Under the pieces are notes generated by a model. That model was given only the letters and a program-made list of their open reading frames with translations. It ran no database searches and was not told where the DNA came from. 34,726 nt of DNA, taken from JBAYSY01 sp041675885. GTDB lineage: Bacteria; Pseudomonadota; Alphaproteobacteria; Rhodobacterales; Rhodobacteraceae. The first letter of the stretch is position 1. Every line of letters begins with the position of its first letter. The stretch is from positions 1 through 34,726 of the forward strand of contig JBAYSY010000033.1 of the NCBI GenBank assembly GCA_041675885.1. The letters are read 5' to 3'. A program made the position numbers and the translations under genes. Positions 1-8,291 of the stretch are shown in pieces.

Positions 1-1
1 C

Positions 2-1606
2 CAGACCGTGGTCTCGACCCCCGAAGGTCCGGTCCGCGCGCTGGTCGGCGAGATCGAGGGGGCGGGCGGACGGCGTGAAATCTACCTGCTGCCGCTGCCC
101 GGCAGCGCCCGCGCCACCCCCGCCGACGAGATCGAGGATCTGCCCGTGGCCCTCCTCCGGACAAGCCGGACCGGGGCCATCCGCGCCGCCAACCGCCGCG
201 CGCGCGAGATGACCGGCCTTGCCCCCGACACGCCCGCCATGCTCTCCGATCTGGTCGAGGGGCCGGGCCGCAGCCTGCGCGACTGGCTTGCCGACACGCT
301 CTCGGGCCGCGCCCCGGGCCGGGCCGAGGTGCTGCGGGTGCGCCGCGCCGACGCCGAACTGTTCGTCCGGATGAGCCTGAGCCCCGCCCCGGGCGGCAAC
401 GGGCTGATCGCCGTGCTGAGCGATGCCACCGCGCAGAAGACGCTCGAAGCCCAGTTCGTCCAGAGCCAGAAGATGCAGGCCATCGGCCAGCTTGCGGGGG
501 GCGTGGCGCATGACTTCAACAATCTGCTCACGGCGATCTCGGGGCACTGCGACCTGCTCCTGCTGCGCCACGACCGGGACGATCCGGATTACGCCGATCT
601 GGTGCAGATCCACCAGAACGCCAACCGCGCCGCGGCACTGGTGGGCCAGTTGCTCGCCTTCTCGCGCAAGCAGACGCTCAAGCCCGAGCGGATCGACCTG
701 GGCGAGGCGCTCGCCGACCTCACCCACCTGCTGAACCGGCTGGTGGGCGAACGGGTGGGGCTGGAGCTGACCCCTGCCCCCGACATCGACCCGATCCGCG
801 CCGACCGCCGCCAGTTCGAACAGGTGCTGATGAACCTCGTCGTCAACGCCCGCGACGCCATGCCCGAAGGCGGCACGATCCGGGTCCGCACCGAACGGCT
901 GGTGCTGGCCGAAGACCTCACCCGCGGCCGCGCCACCGTGCCCGCGGGCGCCTACGCGCTGGTGCAGGTGATCGATTCGGGCACCGGCATCCCGGCCGAG
1001 GTGCAGGAAAAGATCTTCGAACCCTTCTACACCACCAAACGCGCGGGCGAAGGAACCGGCCTCGGGCTTTCCACCGTCTATGGCATCGTCAAGCAAAGCG
1101 GCGGTTTCGTCTTTCTCGACAGCGCACCGGGCGAGGGCAGCACCTTCTCGCTCTATTTCCCCGCCCTGACCGGAGAGGACGAACCCGCCCCGCCCCCTGA
1201 CGCAACCCGACCGGAGCCCGCAGGCCCCACCCCCGCACAGGGCCGCGGCGTGGTGCTGCTGGTCGAGGACGAAGCCCCGGTGCGCGCCTTCGCCTCGCGC
1301 GCGCTGCGGCTGCGCGGCTATACGGTGATCGAGGCCGAAAACGCCGAAGACGCACTGCGCGCACTCGAAGACCCGGCGCTGTCGGTCGATGTCTTCGTCA
1401 CCGATGTGGTGATGCCGGGGATGGACGGGCCAAGCTGGGTGCGCCAGGCCCTCGAAGACCGGCCCGGCGTGCGGGTGATCTTCGTCTCGGGCTATGCCGA
1501 AAGCGACTTTGCCGACACCCAGTCGCAGATCCCGAATTCGGTGTTCCTGCCCAAACCCTTCTCGCTCGACGACCTCGCCAGCACGGTGCAACGCCAGATC
1601 CATTGA
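2..1606 (+). CDS. cckA: CckA-type hybrid histidine kinase, 3' part
   Basis: This is the C-terminal part of a hybrid sensor kinase; the left edge of the window removes the start and any membrane segments. In order one sees a PAS-like region (about nt 130-440), a HisKA domain with the motif GGVAHDFNNLL (phosphorylated His at nt 509-511), an HATPase domain with the N box (MNLVVNARDAM) and G boxes (DSGTGIP, GEGTGLGLSTVYGIV), and a receiver domain with its Asp at nt 1403-1405 (FVTDVVMPGMDG). The AHDFNNLL form and this domain order are typical of CckA. In alphaproteobacteria CckA feeds phosphate through ChpT to CtrA; in Rhodobacteraceae that route controls motility and gene transfer agent production. 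The assignment is by family resemblance; another hybrid kinase of the same subfamily is the only real alternative. Confidence 0.9.
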   Translation, partial: QTVVSTPEGPVRALVGEIEGAGGRREIYLLPLPGSARATPADEIEDLPVALLRTSRTGAIRAANRRAREMTGLAPDTPAMLSDLVEGPGRSLRDWLADTLSGRAPGRAEVLRVRRADAELFVRMSLSPAPGGNGLIAVLSDATAQKTLEAQFVQSQKMQAIGQLAGGVAHDFNNLLTAISGHCDLLLLRHDRDDPDYADLVQIHQNANRAAALVGQLLAFSRKQTLKPERIDLGEALADLTHLLNRLVGERVGLELTPAPDIDPIRADRRQFEQVLMNLVVNARDAMPEGGTIRVRTERLVLAEDLTRGRATVPAGAYALVQVIDSGTGIPAEVQEKIFEPFYTTKRAGEGTGLGLSTVYGIVKQSGGFVFLDSAPGEGSTFSLYFPALTGEDEPAPPPDATRPEPAGPTPAQGRGVVLLVEDEAPVRAFASRALRLRGYTVIEAENAEDALRALEDPALSVDVFVTDVVMPGMDGPSWVRQALEDRPGVRVIFVSGYAESDFADTQSQIPNSVFLPKPFSLDDLASTVQRQIH

Positions 1607-1820
1607 CACCAGGGCACGGGGCGCGGGCGCAACCCGGGAGGACACAAAGGGGAGTCATCAAGCGCGATGCGCATCCGGCCTGAACCTTCCGTTCACGCCC
1701 GCACGATCACGCCAAGTCCGATCCAGCGCCAGAAGGAGCAAGACTTTCGCTGTATCCGTTGTGCAGCAGGATTCCGACCCTTGGGACTTCCAAGTAAAAT
1801 CAACCATTTACAAGAAAAAA

Positions 1821-1895
1821 TGGCAGCCCGTAGGGGAATCGAACCCCTCTTTCCAGGTTGAAAACCTGGCGTCCTAACCGATAGACGAACGGGCC
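1821..1895 (-). tRNA. tRNA-Glu (anticodon TTC)
   Basis: On the minus strand the cloverleaf is complete. The acceptor stem is GGCCCGT paired with ACGGGCT (G1-U72 wobble), the discriminator is G, and CCA is encoded at 1821-1823. The anticodon stem CCAGG/CCTGG encloses the loop TTTTCAA, so the anticodon is TTC (read from 1860-1862). The T arm contains GGTTCGATTCC. A run of T residues (1814-1820) directly follows the CCA end and probably serves as terminator. It lies downstream of ugpC in the same direction. Confidence 0.96.
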
Positions 1896-1913
1896 GCGCT
1901 TGGCGTCAGCGGG

Positions 1914-1942
1914 TGTTTAGGCGAGGTGCGCGCGGGGTGCAA
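1914..1942 (-). promoter_or_regulatory. possible promoter of tRNA-Glu
   Basis: On the minus strand TTGCAC (1937-1942) lies 17 bp from TAAACA (1914-1919), and the first base of the mature tRNA is 18 bp further on. Only the spacing and half of the consensus bases support it, so this is a weak call. Confidence 0.35.
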
Positions 1943-1945
1943 GCG

Positions 1946-1961
1946 AAAAAAGCCCCCCGGC
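1946..1961 (-). terminator. possible terminator of the ugp operon
   Basis: About 12 bp after the ugpC stop, the minus strand has a short GCC-GGGG-GGC fold followed at once by six T residues. The stem is only 3 bp, so the call rests mainly on the T-run and its place between ugpC and the tRNA promoter. Confidence 0.3.
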
Positions 1962-1972
1962 ACCTGCCCTTC

Positions 1973-3025
1973 TCAGCCGGTGCGCCGACCGCTCGCGCTC
2001 TCGAACGGATGCAGCGTGGAAAGCGCGGCGTGGACCGTGATTTCCTGCCCCTCGGTCAGTTCCGCACGGCCCGCGAGACGGGCCACAACCGGCTGGTCGC
2101 TGCCCGCAAGCCGCAGATACAGATGGGTTTCCGCCCCCGCCGGTTCCAGAAGCTCCAGCCTGCCGCTCAGGCTCAGATGCGGGCCTTCGGGCGGGGTCAG
2201 CACCATGTCGTCGGGGCGGATGCCGACAAGATCGGTGCCCGCGGGCAGGCCCGCGAGAGCACCCGCGCCGCCGTTGCCGCCGAGGTAGCCGGCGGCGATC
2301 ATGTTCATGGCAGGCGAGCCGATGAAACCGGCGACGAAGACCGAGGCCGGGCGGTCATAGACCTCCATCGGCGTGCCGACCTGCTCCATCACGCCGCCGT
2401 TCAGCACCACCAGCCGGTCGCCCAGCGTCATGGCCTCCAGCTGGTCGTGGGTGACGTAGAGCGAGGTGGTGCCGAGGCGGCGCTGCAACTGCTTGATCTC
2501 GACCCGCATCTGCACCCGCAGCTTGGCATCGAGATTCGACAGCGGTTCGTCGAACAGGAAGGCCGCCGGTTCGCGCACCAGCGCCCGGCCCATCGCCACC
2601 CGCTGCCGCTGGCCGCCCGAGAGCGCGCGGGGCTTGCGGTCGAGGAAGGGCGCGATTTCCAGCATCGTCGCCGCCTCGCGCACCCGCCGGTCGATTTCCT
2701 CTTTCGGCACGCGGCGGTTCCTGAGCCCGTAGGCGAGGTTGTCATAGACCGTCATATGCGGATAAAGCGCGTAGTTCTGGAACACCATGGCGATGTCGCG
2801 GTCGGCCGGTTCCAGGTTGTTCACCACCCGGTCGCCGATCTTCAGCGTGCCTTCGGTGATCGTCTCCAGCCCCGCCACCATGCGCAGCAGCGTCGATTTT
2901 CCGCAGCCCGAGGGGCCGACCAGAACGACGAACTCGCCGTCGGCGATATCGAGCGAGACGCCCTTCACCGCCCGCACATCGCCCGCGTAGGTCTTGTGCA
3001 GATCGTCGAGGTGGATGCCCGCCAT
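1973..3025 (-). CDS. ugpC: sn-glycerol-3-phosphate ABC transporter ATPase UgpC
   Basis: This is a 350-residue ABC ATPase of the MalK/UgpC type, energising import through UgpA/UgpE. Walker A GPSGCGKST is at residues 37-45, the signature LSGGQRQR and Walker B FLFDEPLSNLDAKLR follow, then the switch His in VTHDQLEAMTLGDR. The C-terminal third is the OB-fold (TOBE) regulatory region usual for this class (VGIRPDDM). The start ATG has GGAGA a few bases upstream and only one base separates it from the ugpE stop, so the two are translationally coupled. It is last in ugpB-ugpA-ugpE-ugpC. Sequence alone cannot exclude another MalK-type sugar ATPase, but the neighbouring Ugp-type permeases and binding protein fix the assignment. 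Confidence 0.92.
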   Translation of the reverse strand: MAGIHLDDLHKTYAGDVRAVKGVSLDIADGEFVVLVGPSGCGKSTLLRMVAGLETITEGTLKIGDRVVNNLEPADRDIAMVFQNYALYPHMTVYDNLAYGLRNRRVPKEEIDRRVREAATMLEIAPFLDRKPRALSGGQRQRVAMGRALVREPAAFLFDEPLSNLDAKLRVQMRVEIKQLQRRLGTTSLYVTHDQLEAMTLGDRLVVLNGGVMEQVGTPMEVYDRPASVFVAGFIGSPAMNMIAAGYLGGNGGAGALAGLPAGTDLVGIRPDDMVLTPPEGPHLSLSGRLELLEPAGAETHLYLRLAGSDQPVVARLAGRAELTEGQEITVHAALSTLHPFESASGRRTG

Positions 3026-3026
3026 G

Positions 3027-3875
3027 TTATTTCTCCGTCTCTGTCAGGCCCTTCACGAACAGCCGTTGCATCGCCAGGATCACCAGCACCGGGGGCAGCG
3101 CCGCCAGCACCACGGTGGCCATGACGAGATGCCACAGCGGTTCGCTGTCGCCGCCGGTCACCATGCGCTGGATGCCCATGACGATGGTGTAGTAGTCGGG
3201 GTCCGTCGTGATCAGCAGCGGCCAGAGATACTGGTTCCAGCCGTAGATGAACTGAATGACGAACAGCGCCGCGATATTGGTGATCGACAGCGGCACGAGG
3301 ATGTCGCGGAAGAACTTCATCGGCCCGGCGCCATCGACGCGGGCGGCCTCCATCAGTTCCTCGGGGACGGTCATGAAGAACTGCCGGAACAGGAAGGTCG
3401 CGGTGGCCGAAGCGATCAGCGGCACCGACAGCCCGGCGTAGGAGTTCAGCATGCCGAGGTTCGCCACCACCTCGAAGGTCGGCACGATCCGCACCTCGAC
3501 CGGCAGCATCAGCGTGACGAAGATCAGCCAGAAGAAGAAGACGCGGAACGGAAAGCGGAAATAGACGATGGCGAAAGCCGACAGGAGCGAGATCGCCAGT
3601 TTCCCCAGCGCGATGGTCATCGCCATGATGAAGCTGTTCCACAGCATCCCGCCGATCGGCGGCGTGCCCGCGCGCGAGCGGCCCTCGAAGATCACCGTGC
3701 GGTAGTTTTCCAGCGCGTTCGGCCCCGGCAAGAGCGGCATGACCCCGCGCAGGAACGTCCCCGGCGGATGGGTCGAGGCGATCACCGCCACATAGACCGG
3801 AAAGATCACCAGCCCGACGCCGAGGATCAGGACGATATGGGCAAGGATGGTGCCCCAGCGGTTGTTCTCGACCAT
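3027..3875 (-). CDS. ugpE: sn-glycerol-3-phosphate ABC transporter permease UgpE
   Basis: This is a 282-residue inner-membrane permease with six predicted hydrophobic segments and the EAA loop that docks on the ATPase (EAARVDGAGPMKFF, about residues 175-190). The N-terminal segment and the phrase GWNQYLWPLL near the C terminus are typical of UgpE/MalG-type permeases. It starts 13 bp after the ugpA stop and ends 1 bp before ugpC. It would pair with UgpA to form the channel for glycerol-3-phosphate and glycerophosphodiesters. Confidence 0.93.
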   Translation of the reverse strand: MVENNRWGTILAHIVLILGVGLVIFPVYVAVIASTHPPGTFLRGVMPLLPGPNALENYRTVIFEGRSRAGTPPIGGMLWNSFIMAMTIALGKLAISLLSAFAIVYFRFPFRVFFFWLIFVTLMLPVEVRIVPTFEVVANLGMLNSYAGLSVPLIASATATFLFRQFFMTVPEELMEAARVDGAGPMKFFRDILVPLSITNIAALFVIQFIYGWNQYLWPLLITTDPDYYTIVMGIQRMVTGGDSEPLWHLVMATVVLAALPPVLVILAMQRLFVKGLTETEK

Positions 3876-3888
3876 GGCCCCTTCCCCC

Positions 3889-4779
3889 TCAGTAGTTCAC
3901 GCGCCGCTCGATATAGCGGAACTGGATCACGGTCAGCACGATGACGATGACCATCAGGACCACCGACTGCGCGGCGGAAGAGCCGATATTGAGGTTCACG
4001 AACCCGTCGCGGAACACTTTGTAGACCATGATATTCGTGGCCTGCGCCGGCCCGCCCTCGGTCGTGGCGTGGATCACGCCGAAGGTGTCGAACATGGCAT
4101 AGACGATGTTCACCACCATCAGGAAAAAGGTGATCGGCGACAAAAGCGGGAAAACGATGGTCCAGAACCGCTTGAACCGGCTGGCCCCGTCGATGGCGGC
4201 CGCTTCGATCAGCGATTGCGGGACGGATTGCAGCCCGGCGAGGAAGAACAGGAAGTTGTAGCTGATCTGCTTCCAGGCGGCGGCAACGATGATCAGGATC
4301 ATCGCATCGGTGCTGGACGACCGATGGTTCCAGTCATAGCCGAACCCGTCCAGAATATAGGGCAGGATGCCGATATTCGGGTTGAAGATGAACCACCACA
4401 GCACACCGGCAATGGCCGGGGCGATGGCATAGGGCCAGACAAGGAAGGTGGTGTAGGCATCGCGCGAGCGGATCATCCGGTTGACCATCACCGCGAACAG
4501 CAGCGCCAGCGACATCGACAAAAGCGTGGTGCCGACCGAGAAGACGAACGTCACCTTCAGCGAATTGAGGTAGAGCGGATCGGCCAGCAGGGTCTGAAAG
4601 TTGCGCAGCCCCACGAAGGTGGGCGGGCGGATGCCGAAGGCGTCCCCCTGCCGATAGACCGACTGGATCAGCGCCTGACTGGCGGGCCAGACGAAGAAGA
4701 TCAGCGTGATGATCACCTGCGGCGCCAGAAGCACATAGGGAAGCCACGGATTGGCGAAGGTGGTTCGCTTGGTCTGCAT
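3889..4779 (-). CDS. ugpA: sn-glycerol-3-phosphate ABC transporter permease UgpA
   Basis: This is a 296-residue permease of the MalF/UgpA type. It opens with a cytoplasmic tail and a first membrane helix (YVLLAPQVIITLIFFVWP), carries the EAA loop (EAAAIDGASRFKRF, about residue 193 on) and closes with a basic tail (RYIERRVNY). Length and motif positions match UgpA. The Shine-Dalgarno sequence before the ATG is weak. A strong hairpin lies in the 78-bp gap between ugpB and this gene, which may lower permease expression relative to the binding protein. Confidence 0.93.
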   Translation of the reverse strand: MQTKRTTFANPWLPYVLLAPQVIITLIFFVWPASQALIQSVYRQGDAFGIRPPTFVGLRNFQTLLADPLYLNSLKVTFVFSVGTTLLSMSLALLFAVMVNRMIRSRDAYTTFLVWPYAIAPAIAGVLWWFIFNPNIGILPYILDGFGYDWNHRSSSTDAMILIIVAAAWKQISYNFLFFLAGLQSVPQSLIEAAAIDGASRFKRFWTIVFPLLSPITFFLMVVNIVYAMFDTFGVIHATTEGGPAQATNIMVYKVFRDGFVNLNIGSSAAQSVVLMVIVIVLTVIQFRYIERRVNY

Positions 4780-4815
4780 CGGGCATGGTCCGGGCGTTGG
4801 GGCCGAAACAAGGCA

Positions 4816-4843
4816 GCCCGCCCCCGGCTTTGCGGGGGCGGGC
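4816..4843 (-). promoter_or_regulatory. hairpin between ugpB and ugpA
   Basis: A perfect 10-bp stem (GCCCGCCCCC with GGGGGCGGGC) encloses an 8-base loop in the 78-bp gap after ugpB. There is no T-run, so it is unlikely to be a full terminator. In binding-protein operons such structures commonly protect the upstream message from 3' exonucleases or cause partial termination, giving more binding protein than permease. Confidence 0.6.
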
Positions 4844-4857
4844 CGATGTCGTCAGGA

Positions 4858-6183
4858 TCAGTTGATCGAAGCCTCGAACTCACGCAGAAGCGCATTGCCG
4901 CGACGCACCGCGTCTTCCGTCGCCTGCGCGCCGGTCTTGGCCCCGGTCATCACCGCTTCCATCTCTTCCGAGACCACATCGCGGATCTGCACATAGTTGC
5001 CGAACCGGATGCCGCGCGAGTGCTCGGTCGGCGGGTTCAGCGTCATCTGGCGGATCGAAGTGTCGGCGCCGGGGTTCTCGTCATAATAGCCCTGCTCGGC
5101 GGTCAGGTCGAACGAGGCCTGGGTGATCGGCAGATAGCCGGTGTCCTGGTGCCATTTCGCCTGCACTTCGGGCAGCGAGAGATATTCGAAGAACTGGGCA
5201 ACACCGCGATAATCCCCCTCATCATGGCCGGTCAGCACCCAGAGCGTCGCCCCGCCGATGATGGTGTTCTGCGGCGCCCCCTCGATATCGTCGTAATAGG
5301 GCTGGAAGCCGTAGCCGACGCTGAAATCGGTGTTGCGCAACACGCCCGCGCGGCTGGCCGACGAACCGAAGACCATCGCGCATTCACCCGCATAGAAAGC
5401 CGGGAAGGCGTCGGGCCCGGTGTTCGGGCCGCCCCAGCGGAACAGACCCTCGTCCTGCCAGGCTTTCAGGTTGTCCCAATGGCGCGCGACATGTTCGTTG
5501 TTGAACACGAATTCGGTGTCGAAGCCCTCGAAGCCGTTGCCGCGCGTGCCCAGCGGGATGTTGTGCCATGCGCTGAAGTTCTCCAGCATGACCCAGCTTG
5601 GCCAGGAGGTGGAGAAGCCGCAGGGCGCCGCGCCCGATTCGACGATCGCGCGCGAGGCTTCGACCATCCCGGCCCAGGTGGCCGGCGGGGTGTCGGCATC
5701 CAGCCCGGCGGCCTCGAAGGCGTCGCGGTTGTAATACATGATCGGCGTGGACGAGTTGAACGGGAACGACAGCATGTTGCCGTTCGGGTCAGTGTAATAG
5801 CTGACAATGGTGTCCAGATAGGCCGCGGGCTCGAACGGGACGTCGTGATCCGCCATCATCTGATAGATCGGGTAGATCGCGCCCTCGGCGGCCATCATGG
5901 TGCCGGTGCCGACCTCGAACACTTGCAGGATATGCGGCTGCTGATTGGCGCGGAAGGCGGCAATGGCGCCGGTCATGGCTTCGGCATAGGTGCCGCGAAA
6001 GCTCGGAACGACCCGGTAATCCGACTGGCTTTCGTTGAACCCTTCGGCCACGCCTTCCAGCAGCTCGCCCAGTTCGCCGCCCATGGCGTGCCACCAGTCG
6101 ATCTGCACCTGCGCCTGTGCGCCCGGTGCGGCCAGCGTCAGCGCCAATGCGGCGGTGCCGGCCATCAGTGTGCGGTTCATCAT
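4858..6183 (-). CDS. ugpB: sn-glycerol-3-phosphate-binding protein UgpB
   Basis: This is a periplasmic binding protein of about 440 residues. I chose the ATG at 6183 because GGGAG lies about 8 bases upstream and it begins an ordinary signal peptide (MMNRTLMAGTAALALTLAAP, cleaved after AQA at about residue 25); the open frame itself reaches further upstream. The mature protein begins QVQIDWWHAM and contains FNSSTPIMYYNRDAFEAAG and AWHNIPLGTRGNGF, both typical of UgpB. It is the first gene of the operon and has Pho-box repeats about 107 bp upstream. It binds glycerol-3-phosphate or glycerophosphodiesters for UgpAEC. Confidence 0.94.
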   Translation of the reverse strand: MMNRTLMAGTAALALTLAAPGAQAQVQIDWWHAMGGELGELLEGVAEGFNESQSDYRVVPSFRGTYAEAMTGAIAAFRANQQPHILQVFEVGTGTMMAAEGAIYPIYQMMADHDVPFEPAAYLDTIVSYYTDPNGNMLSFPFNSSTPIMYYNRDAFEAAGLDADTPPATWAGMVEASRAIVESGAAPCGFSTSWPSWVMLENFSAWHNIPLGTRGNGFEGFDTEFVFNNEHVARHWDNLKAWQDEGLFRWGGPNTGPDAFPAFYAGECAMVFGSSASRAGVLRNTDFSVGYGFQPYYDDIEGAPQNTIIGGATLWVLTGHDEGDYRGVAQFFEYLSLPEVQAKWHQDTGYLPITQASFDLTAEQGYYDENPGADTSIRQMTLNPPTEHSRGIRFGNYVQIRDVVSEEMEAVMTGAKTGAQATEDAVRRGNALLREFEASIN

Positions 6184-6289
6184 TTTGTTCTCCCTTCGAC
6201 CTTCGGTTGCGTATCGTAAACGCCCGGCCCCGCCGGGGACAGCCCCGTTGCGCAGGATTCCGCGTCGATGACCGGTCAATCATCGGGCT

Positions 6290-6318
6290 ACGACAGGTTC
6301 TTTACAGGTTTGTGACTG
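6290..6318 (-). promoter_or_regulatory. Pho-box array upstream of ugpB
   Basis: Read on the minus strand there are three heptamers, CAGTCAC, CTGTAAA and CTGTCGT, each separated by 4 bp (AAAC, GAAC), giving an 11-bp period. This is the layout of a PhoB site (CTGTCAT-like heptamers with 4-bp spacers). A possible -10 (GATGAT, 6279-6284) lies 5 bp past the last heptamer, where a PhoB-dependent promoter would need it. The region is clearly AT-rich compared with its surroundings. It fits the known phosphate control of ugp genes. Confidence 0.72.
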
Positions 6319-6441
6319 TTTGTTGATAAGTTTGTCAATCATAAATACAAAAACGAACATGAACGATCGCGAACCGCCCCGCTCCCGGCCCCGACCTGTG
6401 CCGGAACCGGGCCGGATCGCGCATCGGCACGGGAAAGGGAA

Positions 6442-7143
6442 TCAACGCCTGCCGCGGGACTCGGGGAAGATCTGCTGGGCGATCCCGGCCAGCGACAGAT
6501 AGACCGAGGTGATCATCAGCCCCCAGACCGCCCAGCCTCCGGGCTGGAAATCGGACCAGGCGGCCCAGCCCGCAAGGAAGGTCCAGGCCAGCGCCACCGG
6601 CAGGGAGACCGCGCGCCAGCGTTCGGTGCGCACCGGGTGGATGAACTTCAGCCGGGTGAACATCGCCGCCGCCAGCACCAGCACCACCGTCAGCGTCGCC
6701 CAGAACCCGGGCTTGAGCGTGAAGATCACCACCGCGACCATGTTCCAGCAGGCCGGAAAACCGGAAAAGCAGTTGTCGCGGGTCTTCATCCGTGTATCGG
6801 CGAAATAAATCACGCTGGTGAAGGTGATGACGATGATCGCCGCCCCGCCCGCCAGCCCCGGCAGCAGCCCCGACTGGAACAGCGCGAAGGCCGGGATGAA
6901 CACATAGGTCAGGTAGTCGATGATGAGGTCCAGCAGCACCCCGTCGATCTGCGGCGCGTTCTGCCGCACGTCGTAGCGCCGCGCCAGAGGACCATCGACC
7001 CCGTCGACGATCAGCGCCACGACCAGCCAGAGGAACATCAGGCTCCACTGTCCCCCGGCCGCGGAAAGCATCGCCAGCATGGAAAAGACCGCCCCCGTGG
7101 CGGTCAGCAGATGGACGGAATAAGCGCGACGGAAGCGTGTCAT
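6442..7143 (-). CDS. pcs: phosphatidylcholine synthase
   Basis: This enzyme joins choline directly to CDP-diacylglycerol to make phosphatidylcholine, a route found mainly in alphaproteobacteria. The 233-residue protein is an integral membrane CDP-alcohol phosphatidyltransferase. Its active-site motif is D50-G51-P-L-A54-R55, then 12 residues, G68, D72 and D76; the longer spacer is the form found in Pcs. Several hydrophobic helices follow. I start it at the ATG at 7143 (MTRFRRAYSVH), which matches the family N terminus; the open frame continues upstream into repetitive DNA, and no good Shine-Dalgarno sequence is visible, so the start is less sure than the function. It is followed downstream by ugpB in the same direction. 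Confidence 0.92.
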   Translation of the reverse strand: MTRFRRAYSVHLLTATGAVFSMLAMLSAAGGQWSLMFLWLVVALIVDGVDGPLARRYDVRQNAPQIDGVLLDLIIDYLTYVFIPAFALFQSGLLPGLAGGAAIIVITFTSVIYFADTRMKTRDNCFSGFPACWNMVAVVIFTLKPGFWATLTVVLVLAAAMFTRLKFIHPVRTERWRAVSLPVALAWTFLAGWAAWSDFQPGGWAVWGLMITSVYLSLAGIAQQIFPESRGRR

Positions 7144-7206
7144 GCGCTTGTCATGCGCGAAAAAGAGCTTGGATGCAACGCGGCTTGCGCCTTTTTGGCG
7201 GGATGG

Positions 7207-7236
7207 CGGGGCGGGGCGGGGCGGGGCGGGGCGGGG
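7207..7236. repeat. six tandem CGGGG units
   Basis: Six exact copies of the pentamer CGGGG lie 65-95 bp ahead of the pcs start. The plus strand, which is the template for pcs transcription, carries six G4 runs one base apart and could form a G-quadruplex. Such a tract is also prone to slippage and so to length variation between strains. Confidence 0.85.
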
Positions 7237-7314
7237 CGCTGAAGCGCACCCTACGGGGAGAGACCCGGGCAGCGCCTGCCCGCCCTCTGTCAGGCGTAGG
7301 GTGCGCTTCAGCGC
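7236..7314. repeat. inverted pair of REP-like palindromes
   Basis: The 20-mer GCGCTGAAGCGCACCCTACG (7236-7255) recurs as an exact reverse complement at 7295-7314, 39 bp apart. Each copy is itself palindromic; the right copy is GGTGCGCTTCAGCGCACC (7300-7317). The pair lies in the gap between xerC and pcs. A third copy occurs at 16240-16265. This looks like a dispersed intergenic REP-type element. Confidence 0.85.
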
Positions 7315-7337
7315 ACCACCCACCACCCCCTCCCCCC

Positions 7338-8291
7338 TCATGCCCGCGGATGCGCCCTGGCGTAGACCTCCATCAGATGCGCGGCATCGACCGCCGTGTA
7401 GCCCTGCGTGGTCGAGAGCGAGGCATGGCCCAGCAGTTCCTGGATCGCCCGCAGGTCACCCCCGGCCGACAGCAGATGGGTGGCGAAGGAATGGCGCAGC
7501 GCATGCGGCGTGGCGGAGGCGGGCAGGCCCAGCCGGTGGCGCACCCGCTCCATCGCCAGCGCGATCATGCGCGGGTTGAGCGGCCCGCCGCGCGCGCCGC
7601 GAAACAGCGCCCCGCCGGGCGGCAGCTCATAGGGGCAGCGGGCGACGTAATCGGCGACAGCGGCGCGGGCGGCGGGCAGCACCGGCACCAGCCGCTCGCG
7701 CCCGCCCTTGCCGGTGATGCGCAGCACCTCGGGCAGCGGGTGGGCGGCGGCGGTCAGGCCGAGCGCCTCGGAAATCCGCAGCCCGCAGCCGTAAAGCAGC
7801 GTCACCACGGCGGTATCGCGGGCGGCGATCCAGTCCTCGCGCGCGTCCTCGCCCACCCCGCTCAGCACGGCGCGGGCGGCCTCCTCGCTCAGGGGGCGCG
7901 GCAGGCCGCGACGAAAGCGCGGGCCGCGCGCGGCCAGCACGGTGGTCGGATCGATCCCCTCGCGCCCGGCCAGCCAGCGGGTGAAGCCTCGCACCGCCGA
8001 CAGCGCCCGCGACAGCGAACGCGCGGAAAGCCCGCGCGCGCGTTCGGCCGCCATCCACGCCCGCAGGTCGGCCAGCGGCAGCGCCGCCAGATCGGCGGGG
8101 GCAAGTTCCCCGCCCCGGTGCCGCACCAGGAACCCCAGATAGCGCGCCACGTCGCGCCCGTAGGCCGCGGATGTCAGCACCGCCGCGCCATCGAGCGCCG
8201 AGATATGCGAAAGCCAGTCTTGCAGCGCATCGCGCAGGGCGGCGGGCAGAAGCACGGGCGGTTGCGCCCCCCCTGCCCCGCCGCCGGTCAT
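7338..8291 (-). CDS. xerC: tyrosine recombinase XerC
   Basis: This is a 317-residue site-specific recombinase that, with XerD, resolves chromosome dimers at dif during division. The catalytic set is complete: R172 (GCGLRISE), K195 (TGKGGRER), H263 and R266 (HALRHSFATHLL), H289 (LGHASLSTTQ) and the nucleophile Y298 (QGYT). The N-terminal SAM-like core-binding domain is present. Its ATG overlaps the TGA of the upstream DUF484 gene by ATGA, so they are translationally coupled, a common arrangement for xerC. No prophage or integron genes are nearby, which favours the housekeeping role. XerD is the main alternative name, but the DUF484 partner points to XerC. Confidence 0.9.
   Translation of the reverse strand: MTGGGAGGAQPPVLLPAALRDALQDWLSHISALDGAAVLTSAAYGRDVARYLGFLVRHRGGELAPADLAALPLADLRAWMAAERARGLSARSLSRALSAVRGFTRWLAGREGIDPTTVLAARGPRFRRGLPRPLSEEAARAVLSGVGEDAREDWIAARDTAVVTLLYGCGLRISEALGLTAAAHPLPEVLRITGKGGRERLVPVLPAARAAVADYVARCPYELPPGGALFRGARGGPLNPRMIALAMERVRHRLGLPASATPHALRHSFATHLLSAGGDLRAIQELLGHASLSTTQGYTAVDAAHLMEVYARAHPRA

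Noticed and set aside
6442..7341. The longer version of pcs starting at 7341.
   Set aside because: The added 66 residues would be translated from the CGGGG tract and the REP-like pair, and no family member has such an extension.
7338..8291. The tyrosine recombinase as integrase of a mobile island near the two tRNA genes.
   Set aside because: It is coupled to a DUF484 gene, the standard xerC arrangement; flanking genes are core and no att repeats of the tRNA ends were seen.
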